Shown: positions 9,498 through 18,951, counted from the first letter of the stretch. The stretch: DNA of 64,000 nucleotides from Granulicella mallensis (GCF_014203225.1 NZ_JACHIO010000003.1:248001-312000), one strand, 5' to 3'. The notes: a model not told the origin generated them from the sequence alone. Numbers and translations: made by a program.

Positions 9498-9959
9498 ATC
9501 ATTCCTTCGCATTCTCAATGAACTTTCCCTCAAATCCAAAGCTTCGGTCCTTTCGACCGCGGCGATCGTCGCTATGTCGTGAAGCCGAAGAGTATCCGAT
9601 CCAATGCTTTGTATCGAGCTCTTCCCGTCGGCATGGTTTCCCAGCGTGATTGCCCAGTATCACAATACTTGCCTCTTCATTTCTGGATAAGCACCATCGC
9701 GTATGGAGCAGACCGATGTCGTGCAAGCCCCTGTTGCGACAATCACTTAAGTCTGGACTCAGCGCCAGTATGGACGGCTGTATGCTACAGAGCAACGGCC
9801 CAGTCCTAACCGGCATTGCTTATCACCGCGGGGCTGGCGATGGCCTTGCCTTCGGGCCTCCGTTTGCTGGCTGCGCGACAGGAAGACGTCCGGGTTCGTT
9901 TCAAAATACCCCAGGGGCATGAGCCCGCGGAGTCGGCAACGGCTACTGGATAATAGCTT
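9498..9959. other. Intergenic region, no gene seen
   Basis: About 460 bases between the divergent GH3 and hpnB genes. Short open frames here lack a ribosome site and recognisable sequence. The region must hold the promoters of both flanking genes, but I could not pick a convincing pair of -35/-10 boxes. Confidence 0.5.
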
Positions 9960-11090
9960 ATGATTTTTATTCCTGTTCTGCTCAGCGTCGTGATCTGGGC
10001 ATGGCTACTGATTGGGCATGGGGCTTTCTGGAGGTCCGGACCCGTTCTAGGAGCTGCACACCCGACTCGGCGGCTCAAAGTGACGGTCGTGATCCCAGCC
10101 CGGGATGAGGCCGAGCATATCGCAGACACTCTGAGATCTCTGCTCATTCAGCAGTTCGACGGCGAGCTAAAGATCGTGCTGGTAGACGACAACAGCTCAG
10201 ATGGAACGGGAGTCCTCGCGCGTGAGTTGGGGGTAACGGACGGACGCCTCCGTGTCCTGGACGGCGAGCCGCTGAAAACCGGCTGGACAGGCAAGATGTG
10301 GGCGGTCTCGCAAGGTTTGCGGCAGATGGAAACGCTGGCGGCGGACTATGTTCTGCTTACCGATGCCGATATCGTGCACGGACCAGGACACTTGGCCTCC
10401 CTTGTCTCCCGTGCAGAACGAGATCAACTCAGTCTTGTGTCGGAGATGGTTCGTCTGCGGTGCGAGAGCCTTGCGGAGCGAGCTACGCTGCCGGCCTTTG
10501 TCTTCTTCTTTCAGATGCTCTATCCCTTTCGCTGGGTTTACGATCCGGGGAGAACGACCGCTGCGGCTGCGGGAGGTACGATGCTGGTATCTCAGGAAGC
10601 CTTGCGAAAAGTTGATGGGGTAAACCGAATCAGTACCGCACTGATCGACGATGTGGCTCTGGCGCGAGAGATCAAGCGTGAAGGCCTCAGAATCTGGCTT
10701 GGACACGGCGACCGGGTGGTCAGTAAACGAAGATATGCCGGATTCAGAGACGTATGGGAGATGATTGCGCGAACAGCCTACGTGCAGCTTGGCTACTCTC
10801 CCTGGATCCTCATAGGAACATGCGCCGGCATGCTGCTGGTGTATGTTGAGCCGGTACTGGCCGGCATCTTCGCAACTGGCGCGCTGCGTTGGAGTGGGGC
10901 GGTTTGCTGGATCGCCATGGCCTTCGCCTTCCAACCCACACTTTGGCGTTACCGGCGTTCTCCCGCATGGGGATTGCTACTCCCGGTGATTGGGCTGTTC
11001 TATCTGATGGCGACAATCGGTTCAGCCGTGCGGTTCTATCAGGGACGAGGCGGGGAGTGGAAGAATCGGAACTATCCGGTTCATAAGTAA
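9960..11090 (+). CDS. hpnB: Hopene-associated family 2 glycosyltransferase, HpnB-like
   Basis: Membrane-anchored GT2 glycosyltransferase resembling HpnB, a family often found with hopanoid genes though its reaction is not settled. The 376-residue protein begins with a hydrophobic anchor (residues 4-20), then the GT-A fold: VIPARDEAEHIADTL, VLVDDNSSDGT, LKTGWTGKMWA and the metal-binding LLTDADI. The acceptor region has ALIDDVALAREIKR, and RRYAGFRDVWEMIART matches the Q/RxxRW-like loop position. The C-terminal third has three to four membrane segments. No squalene-hopene cyclase or other hopanoid gene is in the window, so the role is inferred from family only. Confidence 0.85.
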   Translation: MIFIPVLLSVVIWAWLLIGHGAFWRSGPVLGAAHPTRRLKVTVVIPARDEAEHIADTLRSLLIQQFDGELKIVLVDDNSSDGTGVLARELGVTDGRLRVLDGEPLKTGWTGKMWAVSQGLRQMETLAADYVLLTDADIVHGPGHLASLVSRAERDQLSLVSEMVRLRCESLAERATLPAFVFFFQMLYPFRWVYDPGRTTAAAAGGTMLVSQEALRKVDGVNRISTALIDDVALAREIKREGLRIWLGHGDRVVSKRRYAGFRDVWEMIARTAYVQLGYSPWILIGTCAGMLLVYVEPVLAGIFATGALRWSGAVCWIAMAFAFQPTLWRYRRSPAWGLLLPVIGLFYLMATIGSAVRFYQGRGGEWKNRNYPVHK

Positions 11091-11233
11091 CGAAGCCTTT
11101 CTGATCTGGATGATTCTCCGACCAAATTTCTCAGCCTGCTTCGCTTATGGTGGAACAGGTAGAGATGGCAAGGACGCAAGAACAACAACAATTCTGTCAT
11201 CGATGAAACACATACAAATGGAGAATAGAACCC

Positions 11234-11689
11234 ATGAACTTGCAGTTCGATCCGGCATTTCACAAGTTGCTCGTTGAAAGTTATGAACGTCTCACCGGAC
11301 AAAGTCTGGTTCCGAGTGGATTGAACACTGAGGAGTCTGCAAGATGGCTGTATACAGATGCGCCATTTGCTGTTCTCGCCCACAATACAGCGCCTGATGC
11401 GGTCTTCATTTATGGGAACAAAGCGGCAATGCAGCTCTTTGAGTATCGCTGGGACGAACTCACCGCATTGCCCACACGTTTATCTGCCGAACCGTTGGAA
11501 CGTGAGGAGCGTCAACGGTTTCTGGAACGTGTGGAGCTCGACGGGTTTATTACGGGTTATTCTGGCGTCCGGGTCGCGAAATCGGGAGCACGCTTCCAGA
11601 TTATGAACGCAACTGTCTGGCAGTTAATAGACGAAGACGGAAGCCATCAAGGACAGGCGGCAATGCTTCCGCAATGGAAGCCTCTTTGA
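11234..11689 (+). CDS. MEKHLA domain protein
   Basis: Small soluble 151-residue protein made of a single MEKHLA domain, a PAS-like fold known as a C-terminal domain of plant HD-ZIP III proteins and as a stand-alone bacterial protein. Diagnostic parts are the N-terminal LLVESYERLTGQSL, APFAVLAHNTAPDAVFIYGN and LPTRLSAEPLEREERQRFL. The ATG at 11234 begins MNLQFDPAFH. It may sense a small ligand or redox state, but no function is established and no partner domain is attached. It is followed 62 bp later by the DUF2165 membrane protein on the same strand. Confidence 0.82.
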   Translation: MNLQFDPAFHKLLVESYERLTGQSLVPSGLNTEESARWLYTDAPFAVLAHNTAPDAVFIYGNKAAMQLFEYRWDELTALPTRLSAEPLEREERQRFLERVELDGFITGYSGVRVAKSGARFQIMNATVWQLIDEDGSHQGQAAMLPQWKPL

Positions 11690-11751
11690 AATGGAACACT
11701 CGCTACTTTCACTACATATTTTCAGATACTTGGAGCGGATGGACAATCGAA

Positions 11752-12249
11752 ATGAGTCTTCGCATAGCAAAGATATTCCTGCTCATCGCCGTTGCGTTCT
11801 ACTACACGTTGGTCGTCTTCAATAATTTGACAGACTACGGATCAAATTATGCGTTCGTGCATCACGTTCTCCTCATGGACACAACCTTCCCGGGCAACCG
11901 TGGCATGGGGCGCGCAATCCATTCAACGCTTGTGCAAACGATGTTCTATGACGGGATTATTGGTTGGGAGGGGGCGACCGCATTGCTGACATGGATCGGA
12001 GTTGTCCAGTTGCTACGTGCCGTTCGCAAACAGCCGACCGTCTTCAATGCCGCCAAGCGGTACTCGATCATCGCTCTTACCCTGGGCATGCTTCTGTGGT
12101 TTACCGCATTCATCAGCGTAGGTGGCGAGTGGTTTCTCATGTGGCAATCGAACATCTGGAATGGTGAAGACAAAGCATTTCATATATTCGTTGTGCTCGG
12201 GATCATCTTGCTGCTGGTCGCACTTCCGGACACGGAGGCTCAGCAGTAA
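11752..12249 (+). CDS. DUF2165 small integral membrane protein
   Basis: Predicted inner-membrane protein of 165 residues with four hydrophobic segments: IAKIFLLIAVAFYYTLVVF, GATALLTWIGVVQLL, SIIALTLGMLLWFTAFI and IFVVLGIILLLVALP. The first loop holds the family pattern VVFNNLTDYGSNYAFVHHV and the downstream MDTTFPG. The ATG at 11752 was chosen because the longer frame from 11674 overlaps the MEKHLA gene and adds a non-conserved leader. The function of DUF2165 proteins is unknown. Confidence 0.82.
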   Translation: MSLRIAKIFLLIAVAFYYTLVVFNNLTDYGSNYAFVHHVLLMDTTFPGNRGMGRAIHSTLVQTMFYDGIIGWEGATALLTWIGVVQLLRAVRKQPTVFNAAKRYSIIALTLGMLLWFTAFISVGGEWFLMWQSNIWNGEDKAFHIFVVLGIILLLVALPDTEAQQ

Positions 12250-12331
12250 GTTAACTCGCACCGACGGTATGCCAGGAGCATGAATGCGCCTTCGAAATCG
12301 CACAACTCGAGATGCTTGCATCACAAATCAT

Positions 12332-12718
12332 TTAGGTAGGCCACGCCAGCATCGCCCTGGCCACGATACGGTAGAGATCTCGCTTGCTGGCACCCGACTG
12401 CGCCTCCACAGCCAATCCCCATCCGATGCTCATGACGTACCGTGCTAGCTCCTAAGGATCTGAATCGCGGGGGAGATCTCCCGATGCTATGGCTTCTTGA
12501 AAACATCTCTTCAATTTCGCCCGACGAGCCTTACGCTCTGATGCGAGTTCCTGCCGCACCTGGACGGCTGTCTCCGAACCTGGCAGTGAGCAGTTCATGA
12601 TGAGACAGCCACGTGGATTCGAGGGATTGCTGTAGACGTCGGCGCATCCATAGAGCATCGTTTCCGCAACGCCACGCGCACCTTCCCTGGAGTGCAGAAA
12701 CGGTTTGAGGATGTGGAC
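12332..12718 (-). pseudogene. TetR/AcrR-family regulator remnant with in-frame stop
   Basis: Reading leftwards, the frame encodes NPRGCLIMNCSLPG, VRQELASERKARRAKLKRCF and GDLPRDSDP, then TAG at 12454-12452, then continues in the same frame with ELARYVMSIGWGLAVEAQSG and RDLYRIVARAMLAWPT to TAA at 12334-12332. This is the C-terminal ligand-binding domain of a TetR regulator. The helix-turn-helix half is missing upstream, and the internal stop cuts the rest, so the gene is doubly broken. It lies back to back with the FAD-linked oxidase gene that a complete regulator might once have controlled. Confidence 0.75.
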
Positions 12719-12858
12719 GAACTTCTTGCCTCGCCAGCTACCTGCCGTAATTTGGCCTAAGGAGCACACGCGGGCGCTTCTACAACGGCGAATAGTGGTA
12801 AGAACAGATACAAAATGGTCATAGGCTGTACAAATGGGCAAGCCTTCGTAAGTAGGGT

Positions 12859-14226
12859 ATGGGTATGATAACTACCACAATCGATCAGTTCATCCAGGAC
12901 CTTCGCGAAAACGTTGAAGGAAAAGTTTATGGTTCAGTTGATGAGTCTTTTGGATCTCTCGTCAAAGTCTGGAATGGAGCGATCAGCTCCAAGCCGTCTG
13001 CCTTAGTCCGTTGCGAAGGCGTATCTGACATTCGAGAAGTCGTTCTTCTCGCATCACACTATGGAATTCCCGTCTCTGTTCTCGGTGGTGGCCATGATTG
13101 GGCCGGACGAGCATTTTGTGAGGGTGGAGTGGTGATTGATCTGCGATCTATGCGGGATGTTCGGCATGATCCAGAGAACGAAATTGTCGAATCGCAGGGA
13201 GGAGCCACTATCGGCGATCTGCTTGCCGGGCTTCCTGATGACACCGTTATCGTCACCGGAACCGCCAAGCAGGTTGGACTGGCTGGTTTCACCATGGGCG
13301 GTGGCTACGGCCCTCTGAACGGGCAGTTCGGTCTGGCTTTGGATAATCTTGTTGAAGCGACTGTCGTCCTGGCAGATGGTTCAAGCGTCACGGCAAATGA
13401 ATCGGATCATGCCGATCTTTTCTGGGCGATTCGTGGTGGCGGTGGAAACTTCGGAGTACTGGCTTCACTTAAGACGAGAACACACCGCCTGAGTGAGGTT
13501 CAGGCTGCCTTTATCCTGTTTCCGATATCCGAAGCTAAGACGGCCCTGGGCCGCTATCAGGAGATACTGGACAATGCTCCAGATGAATTGGGTTTGATGA
13601 CCGGCTTCTTAATGGGCCAGGACGGAAAACCGATGCTCTTTATCGCGTCGCACTGGAGTGGGGACAAGATGCAGGGTGATGCCCTGCTGGGTCAGATAAC
13701 AAGCCTGAAAGGCGCTATCACGGTCAGTCATGGATCTTCGCGCTATGCCGATTCCATGGGTATCTTTGATCCATTAGTTGTGAATGGCCGACATCACTAT
13801 ATTGAAACCCGCAACCTGGATCGTTTCAATGTTGAATCGATTGCCGCGCTTGTTGAGGGGGCAGAACAGATGAGCTCTCCGTTCTCAGGGATTGTTATTC
13901 ACGATTTTCACGGCAAAGGAACCCGTGTATCTCCGGATGCGACTGCTTTTCCCTTGAGGAAGGCTCATTTGCTTGTAGAGATCGTCTCCGCCTGGGACAA
14001 AAGCTCGGAAGAGCTGGATGCCAAACACCGCAACTGGGCTACAGCTCTTTCACAAAATCTGGCGCCGCACTCTCTTTCCGGCGGCTATGTAAACCTGCTC
14101 ACCGATCAAATACGCGTTGAGCAATTCTATGGAGAGACGGCAACGCGTCTTCGCGAGGTCAAGCACCACTACGACCCGAACAATATGTTTCGGTCGGCAC
14201 CTGGATCAATCTACCGGTCCGAATAA
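12859..14226 (+). CDS. FAD-linked oxidoreductase, berberine-bridge/VAO type
   Basis: Flavoprotein oxidase of 455 residues with the PCMH FAD-binding fold of the berberine bridge enzyme group. The N-terminal FAD domain holds SALVRCEGVSDIREVV, SVLGGGHDWAGRA (His79 is the residue that usually carries the 8-alpha covalent FAD bond), GGATIGDL and GFTMGGGYGPLNGQFGLALD. The second covalent anchor of bicovalent members, a Cys before the Val-Gly-x-x-Gly stretch, is absent (GTAKQVGLAG), so FAD is probably singly linked. The C-terminus ends with the BBE motif KHHYDPNNMFR. There is no signal peptide. Substrates in the family include sugars, alkaloids and aromatic alcohols; the substrate here is unknown. 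A hairpin at 14245-14281 follows. Confidence 0.88.
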   Translation: MGMITTTIDQFIQDLRENVEGKVYGSVDESFGSLVKVWNGAISSKPSALVRCEGVSDIREVVLLASHYGIPVSVLGGGHDWAGRAFCEGGVVIDLRSMRDVRHDPENEIVESQGGATIGDLLAGLPDDTVIVTGTAKQVGLAGFTMGGGYGPLNGQFGLALDNLVEATVVLADGSSVTANESDHADLFWAIRGGGGNFGVLASLKTRTHRLSEVQAAFILFPISEAKTALGRYQEILDNAPDELGLMTGFLMGQDGKPMLFIASHWSGDKMQGDALLGQITSLKGAITVSHGSSRYADSMGIFDPLVVNGRHHYIETRNLDRFNVESIAALVEGAEQMSSPFSGIVIHDFHGKGTRVSPDATAFPLRKAHLLVEIVSAWDKSSEELDAKHRNWATALSQNLAPHSLSGGYVNLLTDQIRVEQFYGETATRLREVKHHYDPNNMFRSAPGSIYRSE

Positions 14227-14244
14227 CAGCCATGGAAGTTGTTG

Positions 14245-14281
14245 CGGTAGATAGCTCCTATGTCATTTGAGCTATCTACCG
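14245..14281. terminator. Bidirectional terminator hairpin
   Basis: Perfect 13-bp stem, CGGTAGATAGCTC (14245-14257) pairing with GAGCTATCTACCG (14269-14281), around an 11-base loop. It sits exactly between two convergent genes (FAD oxidase and AraC regulator), as expected for a shared terminator. The T-run on either strand is weak. Confidence 0.7.
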
Positions 14282-14297
14282 GGCAGCTCGGCCATCG

Positions 14298-15146
14298 TTA
14301 TCCAAGAAGGTTCGTGCGGTATCGGCTGGGTGTAACGCCTACCACTCTACGAAATATGCGGGACAGATGATGCTGATTGGCAAATCCACTGCTCAATGCA
14401 ATTTCAGTCAGCCCGAGGCGTCTATCCCGCATCATCGATTTAGCCCTCTTGGTGCGTAGTTCCAGGACGTATTGGTATGGACTTTTGCCCGTGCTTTGAC
14501 GGAAGCTGCGGATCAAATGCGATGGGCTCATTCCAGATTCACGGGCAAGATCGTCGAGACGGATTGATTCAGTAAGGTTCGCTTGAATAAAGTCGATACA
14601 GCGTCGGAGTGTCGACGGGGCCAAGCCGCCTGTCAAGGTCGGCTTCAGGGGCAGCGTAGCTGAATATCTATTAACGAGATAGGACGATAACGCTGTAACC
14701 ATGCTGTCGAGAAAAAGAGCGCCGGCCTGAAAACACTCTCGCCTTTGTTGCAGCAGGATGGTAGTCATCTGAAGTAGCGTCGCATCTTCCAGGATGTCGA
14801 GAGCCATAAGCTCGACCCTTTTGATTCCGCAGTCTTGCAGAACGGGTGCAAACAAATCCTCGTTGAGTGTTATGTGTCCAAATGCTGTCTCCTCTGCGAA
14901 TTCAAAGACTCGTGCATCATTCATCCGGCAGATAGAGATGTTGCCAACAGGCGTATTCTTCGGATACTGAGCAGTAGGCTTTACCTGAACTGCCGAGGTC
15001 GGCTTCAATGTAATAGCGAGACTAATTTGCGAGGAGGCTGGAGTCTTCCATTCGCCAGCCCCCACTGCAATCTCAGAGATCGTCACATTTGTGTCTTTAT
15101 CCCTGAGACTATTCATCCTTGTTTCTGATGAATCGAGCATGTTCAT
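14298..15146 (-). CDS. AraC-family transcriptional regulator
   Basis: Cytosolic transcription factor with an N-terminal cupin-like effector domain and a C-terminal double helix-turn-helix. The DNA-binding part is plain: CIDFIQANLTESIRLDDLAR, ESGMSPSHLIRSFRQSTGKS, then GLTEIALSSGFANQHHLSRI and the end FRRVVGVTPSRYR. The ATG at 15146 has GGAG about nine bases upstream and gives 282 residues; a longer reading to 15215 lacks support. It is convergent with the FAD oxidase and divergent from the cyclase-family gene at 15582, so the cyclase and HD genes are the likely targets. The inducer is unknown. Confidence 0.88.
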   Translation of the reverse strand: MNMLDSSETRMNSLRDKDTNVTISEIAVGAGEWKTPASSQISLAITLKPTSAVQVKPTAQYPKNTPVGNISICRMNDARVFEFAEETAFGHITLNEDLFAPVLQDCGIKRVELMALDILEDATLLQMTTILLQQRRECFQAGALFLDSMVTALSSYLVNRYSATLPLKPTLTGGLAPSTLRRCIDFIQANLTESIRLDDLARESGMSPSHLIRSFRQSTGKSPYQYVLELRTKRAKSMMRDRRLGLTEIALSSGFANQHHLSRIFRRVVGVTPSRYRTNLLG

Positions 15147-15581
15147 ACAGTGAAACTCCGTCAACTTGATGGCCGATGCACGCGTGTGGACCCACCCTCC
15201 TATTGGATGAAACAAATAAGGAGACGACTCTCTGGATCCAGCGGACTACCGCGCAGAAATCTTTAGCATATCCAACCAAACCTGAAGAATCTGGACGGCA
15301 ATCTACCTTGTGGACTGCCGACGATTGCTTCTTGCCAGCACTCTCAAGAAATAACCCCTCCAGGGACAAATTATTCCCTCTTTATCGAGAGGTTGCTCGG
15401 TTTTCGTCGAGCGACTCCTGCCATATCTGCAGGAATGAAACCTCTCCGACAGGCCCCTGGTGAGAACACTTTTAGTGTGAGTCCGGAAATGAAACTTCTC
15501 TGCCAAACCCTTCAGCGAGAATCGCCCTCTCATGGCGATTTCAGATACATCGCAGATCAGCTTCGCGTGTAAAAAAACTAC
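15147..15581. other. Intergenic region with imperfect direct repeats
   Basis: About 435 bases between divergent araC-type and cyclase genes. No gene is convincing. Two imperfect copies of a unit beginning ATGAAACCTCTCCGACAG and ATGAAACTTCTCTGCCAA lie near 15434 and 15489, followed by related GAGAA stretches. These could be binding sites for the adjacent AraC regulator, but this rests only on their position. Confidence 0.35.
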
Positions 15582-16586
15582 ATGGAAAAGATCGATACAA
15601 ATACGACCTCACCCGTTGACGATCGGGGCATGGCGCGCCTGCTGGGAAGCGATACGTGGACACGCTGTGCACCATTGCTCACAGACGATGGAGCACAATG
15701 CTACGAGTTGTCACACATCCTCAGCGACACGATGCCTTCATCGCCCTTCGCCCAGGAATTGAAAGTTGCGGCGAGTCCTACGACGGGAATCCCGGGAACC
15801 CGGCATGTTGGAAATAAAGAGATGCTGACTGGCGATTTTACTCAGCAGGGCACGCATTTAGATGCACTCGGACATTTTGGGGTATTGCCGGAGATGTGGG
15901 CCGGACTAGAGCCACTGCCCCTCGCTAACGCAACTTATCATGGCGGGCTGACGCAGGCTGAGGTGAAGCCGGCGCCTGAGAAACGATTGGTCCGTTTGGG
16001 CGTTGAAAACGTACCTCCAATCTTTACCACCGCGATCCTTCTTGATGCAGAACGGGAATTCGGCGCGGGTGCTCCTCTATCTGCAGGCTTCTCGATTGAT
16101 GCCGAGCACATTGAGACGATGTTGCGCGCTCAAGGCCTCGCGCAACGGGGAATACTTGCCGGAGACGTTGTCTATATCCATACCGGCTGGGGTAAATTCT
16201 GGGCGGATCCTGTCGCTGAAAACTCGGATTATTATCGGAAAGGCCCTGGACTGGGGTTCTCCGGCGCCGAGTATCTTGCCAGTAAGAATGTCGTGTTGGT
16301 CGGGCTGGACAATCCCTTTACCGATCCAGTGAATGGCGGCCAACTGAGTGGTCTCGCGTCGCCACCTGCAGATATGCCTGCAGGTCTTCCCTTTGGAACA
16401 CATCATTTCAATCTGGTGAAAGCGGGTGTTTTGCAGATGCAAAATATGCGACTTCTTGAGCTTGCTCAAGATCGTGTGTGGATATCCTGTACCGTTATAC
16501 TTCCTCTCCGCTTAGAAGGTTGTTCTGGATCCCCTGTCCGGCCCATTTCCATCGGAAAGCCGTCACGCCAGTTGGCAGATGATTAG
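15582..16586 (+). CDS. Cyclase-family (kynurenine formamidase-like) metal hydrolase
   Basis: Soluble 334-residue member of the cyclase/kynurenine formamidase superfamily, metal-dependent amide or lactone hydrolases. The signature HxGTHxD appears as DFTQQGTHLDALGHF; Gln replaces the first His, as in some non-formamidase subgroups. Further family elements are CYELSHILSDTMPSSPF at the N-terminus, GILAGDVVYIHTGWGKFW and VVLVGLDNPFTDPVN. The start at 15582 follows a short A-rich tract and lacks a strong ribosome site. An HD-domain gene follows 68 bp downstream on the same strand. The substrate is unknown; a role in tryptophan breakdown is not supported because no kynurenine genes are nearby. Confidence 0.82.
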   Translation: MEKIDTNTTSPVDDRGMARLLGSDTWTRCAPLLTDDGAQCYELSHILSDTMPSSPFAQELKVAASPTTGIPGTRHVGNKEMLTGDFTQQGTHLDALGHFGVLPEMWAGLEPLPLANATYHGGLTQAEVKPAPEKRLVRLGVENVPPIFTTAILLDAEREFGAGAPLSAGFSIDAEHIETMLRAQGLAQRGILAGDVVYIHTGWGKFWADPVAENSDYYRKGPGLGFSGAEYLASKNVVLVGLDNPFTDPVNGGQLSGLASPPADMPAGLPFGTHHFNLVKAGVLQMQNMRLLELAQDRVWISCTVILPLRLEGCSGSPVRPISIGKPSRQLADD

Positions 16587-16654
16587 TCTCCTGTACTCAA
16601 AAGCACAAGACTATTTTCAGCCTGGTCGTTGTGGCAATCTGGAGAGGAGGGAGT

Positions 16655-17266
16655 ATGTCGAAGCTAACGAATGATGTTAAGTGCGAGGTCATCAAGCGGG
16701 TAAATCATCCGAGACAATCGGTTGCACACCGCTTCGATCACGTAGAACGTGTCATGCGGAACGCCCTTAAAATTGCTGCAACCATCGAAGAAGTAGATTA
16801 CGAGATTCTCGAACTCGCGGTGCTCTTGCACGATGTTGACCAACCGGCTGGAAGGAAAGCTGAACATGTGGAATTGAGCTTGCTTGCTGCAGAGGAAATT
16901 CTGCGGCAAGCAGGTTGTCCGAGTGATCGGGCAAACGCAGTTCTCGCGGTGATTGCGGAACATTCCACAGAGCACGTCCGTACGGTCAAGCCATCTACAG
17001 ATGAAGCAAGAATTCTGTTTGACGCCGATAAAGTCGATGGTCTAGCGGCGATGGGTATCGCTCGTGTCTTTTCACTGTTCGGACAGATGGGGTTCCCGCC
17101 TTCTGACGCGATACGGTGGTACAGGAGCAAGATTGAAGTTGCTTTGGAATACATACAGACCGATGAAGGACGCAGACTTATTCTGTTGAGATTGCCCTAC
17201 GTTCAAGAATTTCTCTCTGAAATGGAGTTAGAAGCTGGAGCAGGCGCGGATATCTGGGAATCATGA
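16655..17266 (+). CDS. HD-domain phosphohydrolase
   Basis: Cytosolic 203-residue protein with a metal-dependent HD phosphohydrolase domain. The motif series is visible: His29 in HRFDHVERV, His59-Asp60 in LAVLLHDVDQPAGRK, the later His of VIAEHSTEH, and ILFDADKVDGL for the last metal ligand. The start at 16655 is set by GGAGAGGAGGGAGT directly upstream; a longer frame from 16631 would overlap this ribosome site. It resembles YedJ/uncharacterised HD hydrolases more than signalling HD-GYP proteins. It is probably co-transcribed with the cyclase-family gene. Substrate unknown. Confidence 0.85.
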   Translation: MSKLTNDVKCEVIKRVNHPRQSVAHRFDHVERVMRNALKIAATIEEVDYEILELAVLLHDVDQPAGRKAEHVELSLLAAEEILRQAGCPSDRANAVLAVIAEHSTEHVRTVKPSTDEARILFDADKVDGLAAMGIARVFSLFGQMGFPPSDAIRWYRSKIEVALEYIQTDEGRRLILLRLPYVQEFLSEMELEAGAGADIWES

Positions 17267-17348
17267 TTTGGGAACAATCGCGCCATATGCTCCGCATCTG
17301 CATCACTCACACCTTTAGCTCGGAGAGCCCACAGCCCTGGTCGTCAAG

Positions 17349-18938
17349 CTATTCCATCACCGCAACCAAGGTGCGTTGAAGATCGTCATCTGCTACTGGC
17401 GCGGTATCGACTGAACGAACAAGAATATATGTCAGAAGTCCGGTGAGAGCAGCTACTGCGGCTGCAACCAGGCTTGCCGCGGCAAATCCTCCCGCGAACG
17501 CTGCCCATCCAGCAGCGTGAACCTGCGCCTGAAGTCTTGCGGGAACGTCGGTCATCACTCCTGTCAGGTCGCCTGAGGCGACCTGCTTCGCGGCATGGGC
17601 CACAAACTTTGGCTCAAGGCCGAGAGCCACACCTGCGCTAATGAATTGGCGCGAAACAACCCGGGCCAGCACCGCGCCAAGCCCTGCGACCCCTAACAAC
17701 AGGCCGACAAACCGAGTGGTCGAGGCCAATCCCGATGCCATTCCTGCACGCTGCGCGGGAACCGCGCCTTGCATGACTTTGGCGGTCTCACTATTCAGGA
17801 GGCCGGCACCCACTCCCGCCACCAGCATGCCAACGAGAAAGACGGGGTAGCTCATCCCAACGTGTGCGAAGCCATAAAGGAGGAGGTTGCCAAGCATAGT
17901 CGTCATGAGACCAAAGGTGAGAAGCGCGCGGCCTGAGTAGCTTTTCGCCAACCGGCCACCGAGACGCGGAGTCAGAAACATGGGCAGCGCAAACGGGATC
18001 ATCGCAAGACCCGCCTTGGCGGGCGCGAATCCATAGGCATTTTGCAGGTACATTGGCAGGTAGAAAATCATTACCTGAGCGCCACCGGCATATCCCAACA
18101 TAGCAAAGGCCGATCCCAGAAAGGTCGGCTGGGCAAAGAGCGCGAGGTCTACCATCGGACGCGTTTGGCGGACCTCCACGACGACGAAGGCGATGAACAA
18201 GCCCGTAGCCGTAACGAAGCGCCAGAGGATGGCGGCGTTTCCCCATCCCATGCTGTTCCCGTCGATCAGCGCCCAGATCAGCAGAAACAACCCTGAACTC
18301 AAAGCCAAAATACCCGCAATGTCGAGCGTCTTGGCCTCATGATCGCGCGACTCCTCCACGATCACAACAGAGGTTACAAAAAGCACAGCACAGAGAGGAA
18401 GGTTCACCAGAAAGGTCCAGCGCCATCCCAGGAAGCCGGTGATCGCTCCGCCGATGATCGGTCCGCTCGTGATAGCAATACCAATGCAGGCACCCCAGAA
18501 GGCATAAGCTTTTGCCCGCGCCTGTCCTACATAGGCGTGATTGATGACTGCAAGGGCCGCAGTCAGCAGAAGGCTGGCGCCAATGCCCTGCAAGGCCCTT
18601 GCCAGATTGAGCATCTGTGCAGAGTGCGTCAGCCCGCAGAGCCCTGACGCGAAAGCAAAGATAGCCAGGCCGACAAGCATCGTACGCTTCCTGCCATGGC
18701 GGTCCGCATAAGAACCTGCGGCCAGCAATAACGCGGCAAAGGGAAGCACATAAGCGCTCACGACCCATTCGATATCCGTGAAAGAAGCGCCAAGAGATCT
18801 CGCGATTGTAGGCAACGATACCGCGACGATATTGGCGTCGAGCATGATCAGAGAACAGACGAGAGAGGTCGTCAACAGGATCGCGAATTTACGCTGTTCC
18901 GAAGACTTCGAATTCGATATTCGAGGAGATTTGGTCAT
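17349..18938 (-). CDS. MFS multidrug efflux transporter, DHA2 (EmrB/QacA) type
   Basis: Inner-membrane proton-driven drug exporter of 529 residues with about 14 membrane segments. Early signatures are LDANIVAVSLPTIARSLG (motif D of 14-TM drug pumps), GSYADRHGRKRTMLVG (motif A), LARALQGIGASLL (motif B) and IGIAITSGPIIGGAIT (motif C). The start at 18938 follows the tract TAGGACTCCGCT and leaves a 20-residue cytosolic N-tail. It lies downstream of and on the same strand as a MarR regulator, a common repressor-pump pairing, and the two are separated by the 116-bp repeat at 18952-19067. Exported compounds cannot be named. Confidence 0.92.
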   Translation of the reverse strand: MTKSPRISNSKSSEQRKFAILLTTSLVCSLIMLDANIVAVSLPTIARSLGASFTDIEWVVSAYVLPFAALLLAAGSYADRHGRKRTMLVGLAIFAFASGLCGLTHSAQMLNLARALQGIGASLLLTAALAVINHAYVGQARAKAYAFWGACIGIAITSGPIIGGAITGFLGWRWTFLVNLPLCAVLFVTSVVIVEESRDHEAKTLDIAGILALSSGLFLLIWALIDGNSMGWGNAAILWRFVTATGLFIAFVVVEVRQTRPMVDLALFAQPTFLGSAFAMLGYAGGAQVMIFYLPMYLQNAYGFAPAKAGLAMIPFALPMFLTPRLGGRLAKSYSGRALLTFGLMTTMLGNLLLYGFAHVGMSYPVFLVGMLVAGVGAGLLNSETAKVMQGAVPAQRAGMASGLASTTRFVGLLLGVAGLGAVLARVVSRQFISAGVALGLEPKFVAHAAKQVASGDLTGVMTDVPARLQAQVHAAGWAAFAGGFAAASLVAAAVAALTGLLTYILVRSVDTAPVADDDLQRTLVAVME

Positions 18939-18951
18939 AGCGGAGTCCTAC

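Noticed and set aside
15420-15530. A CRISPR-like repeat array
   Set aside because: There are only two or three imperfect copies of unequal spacing, with no cas gene anywhere in the window.
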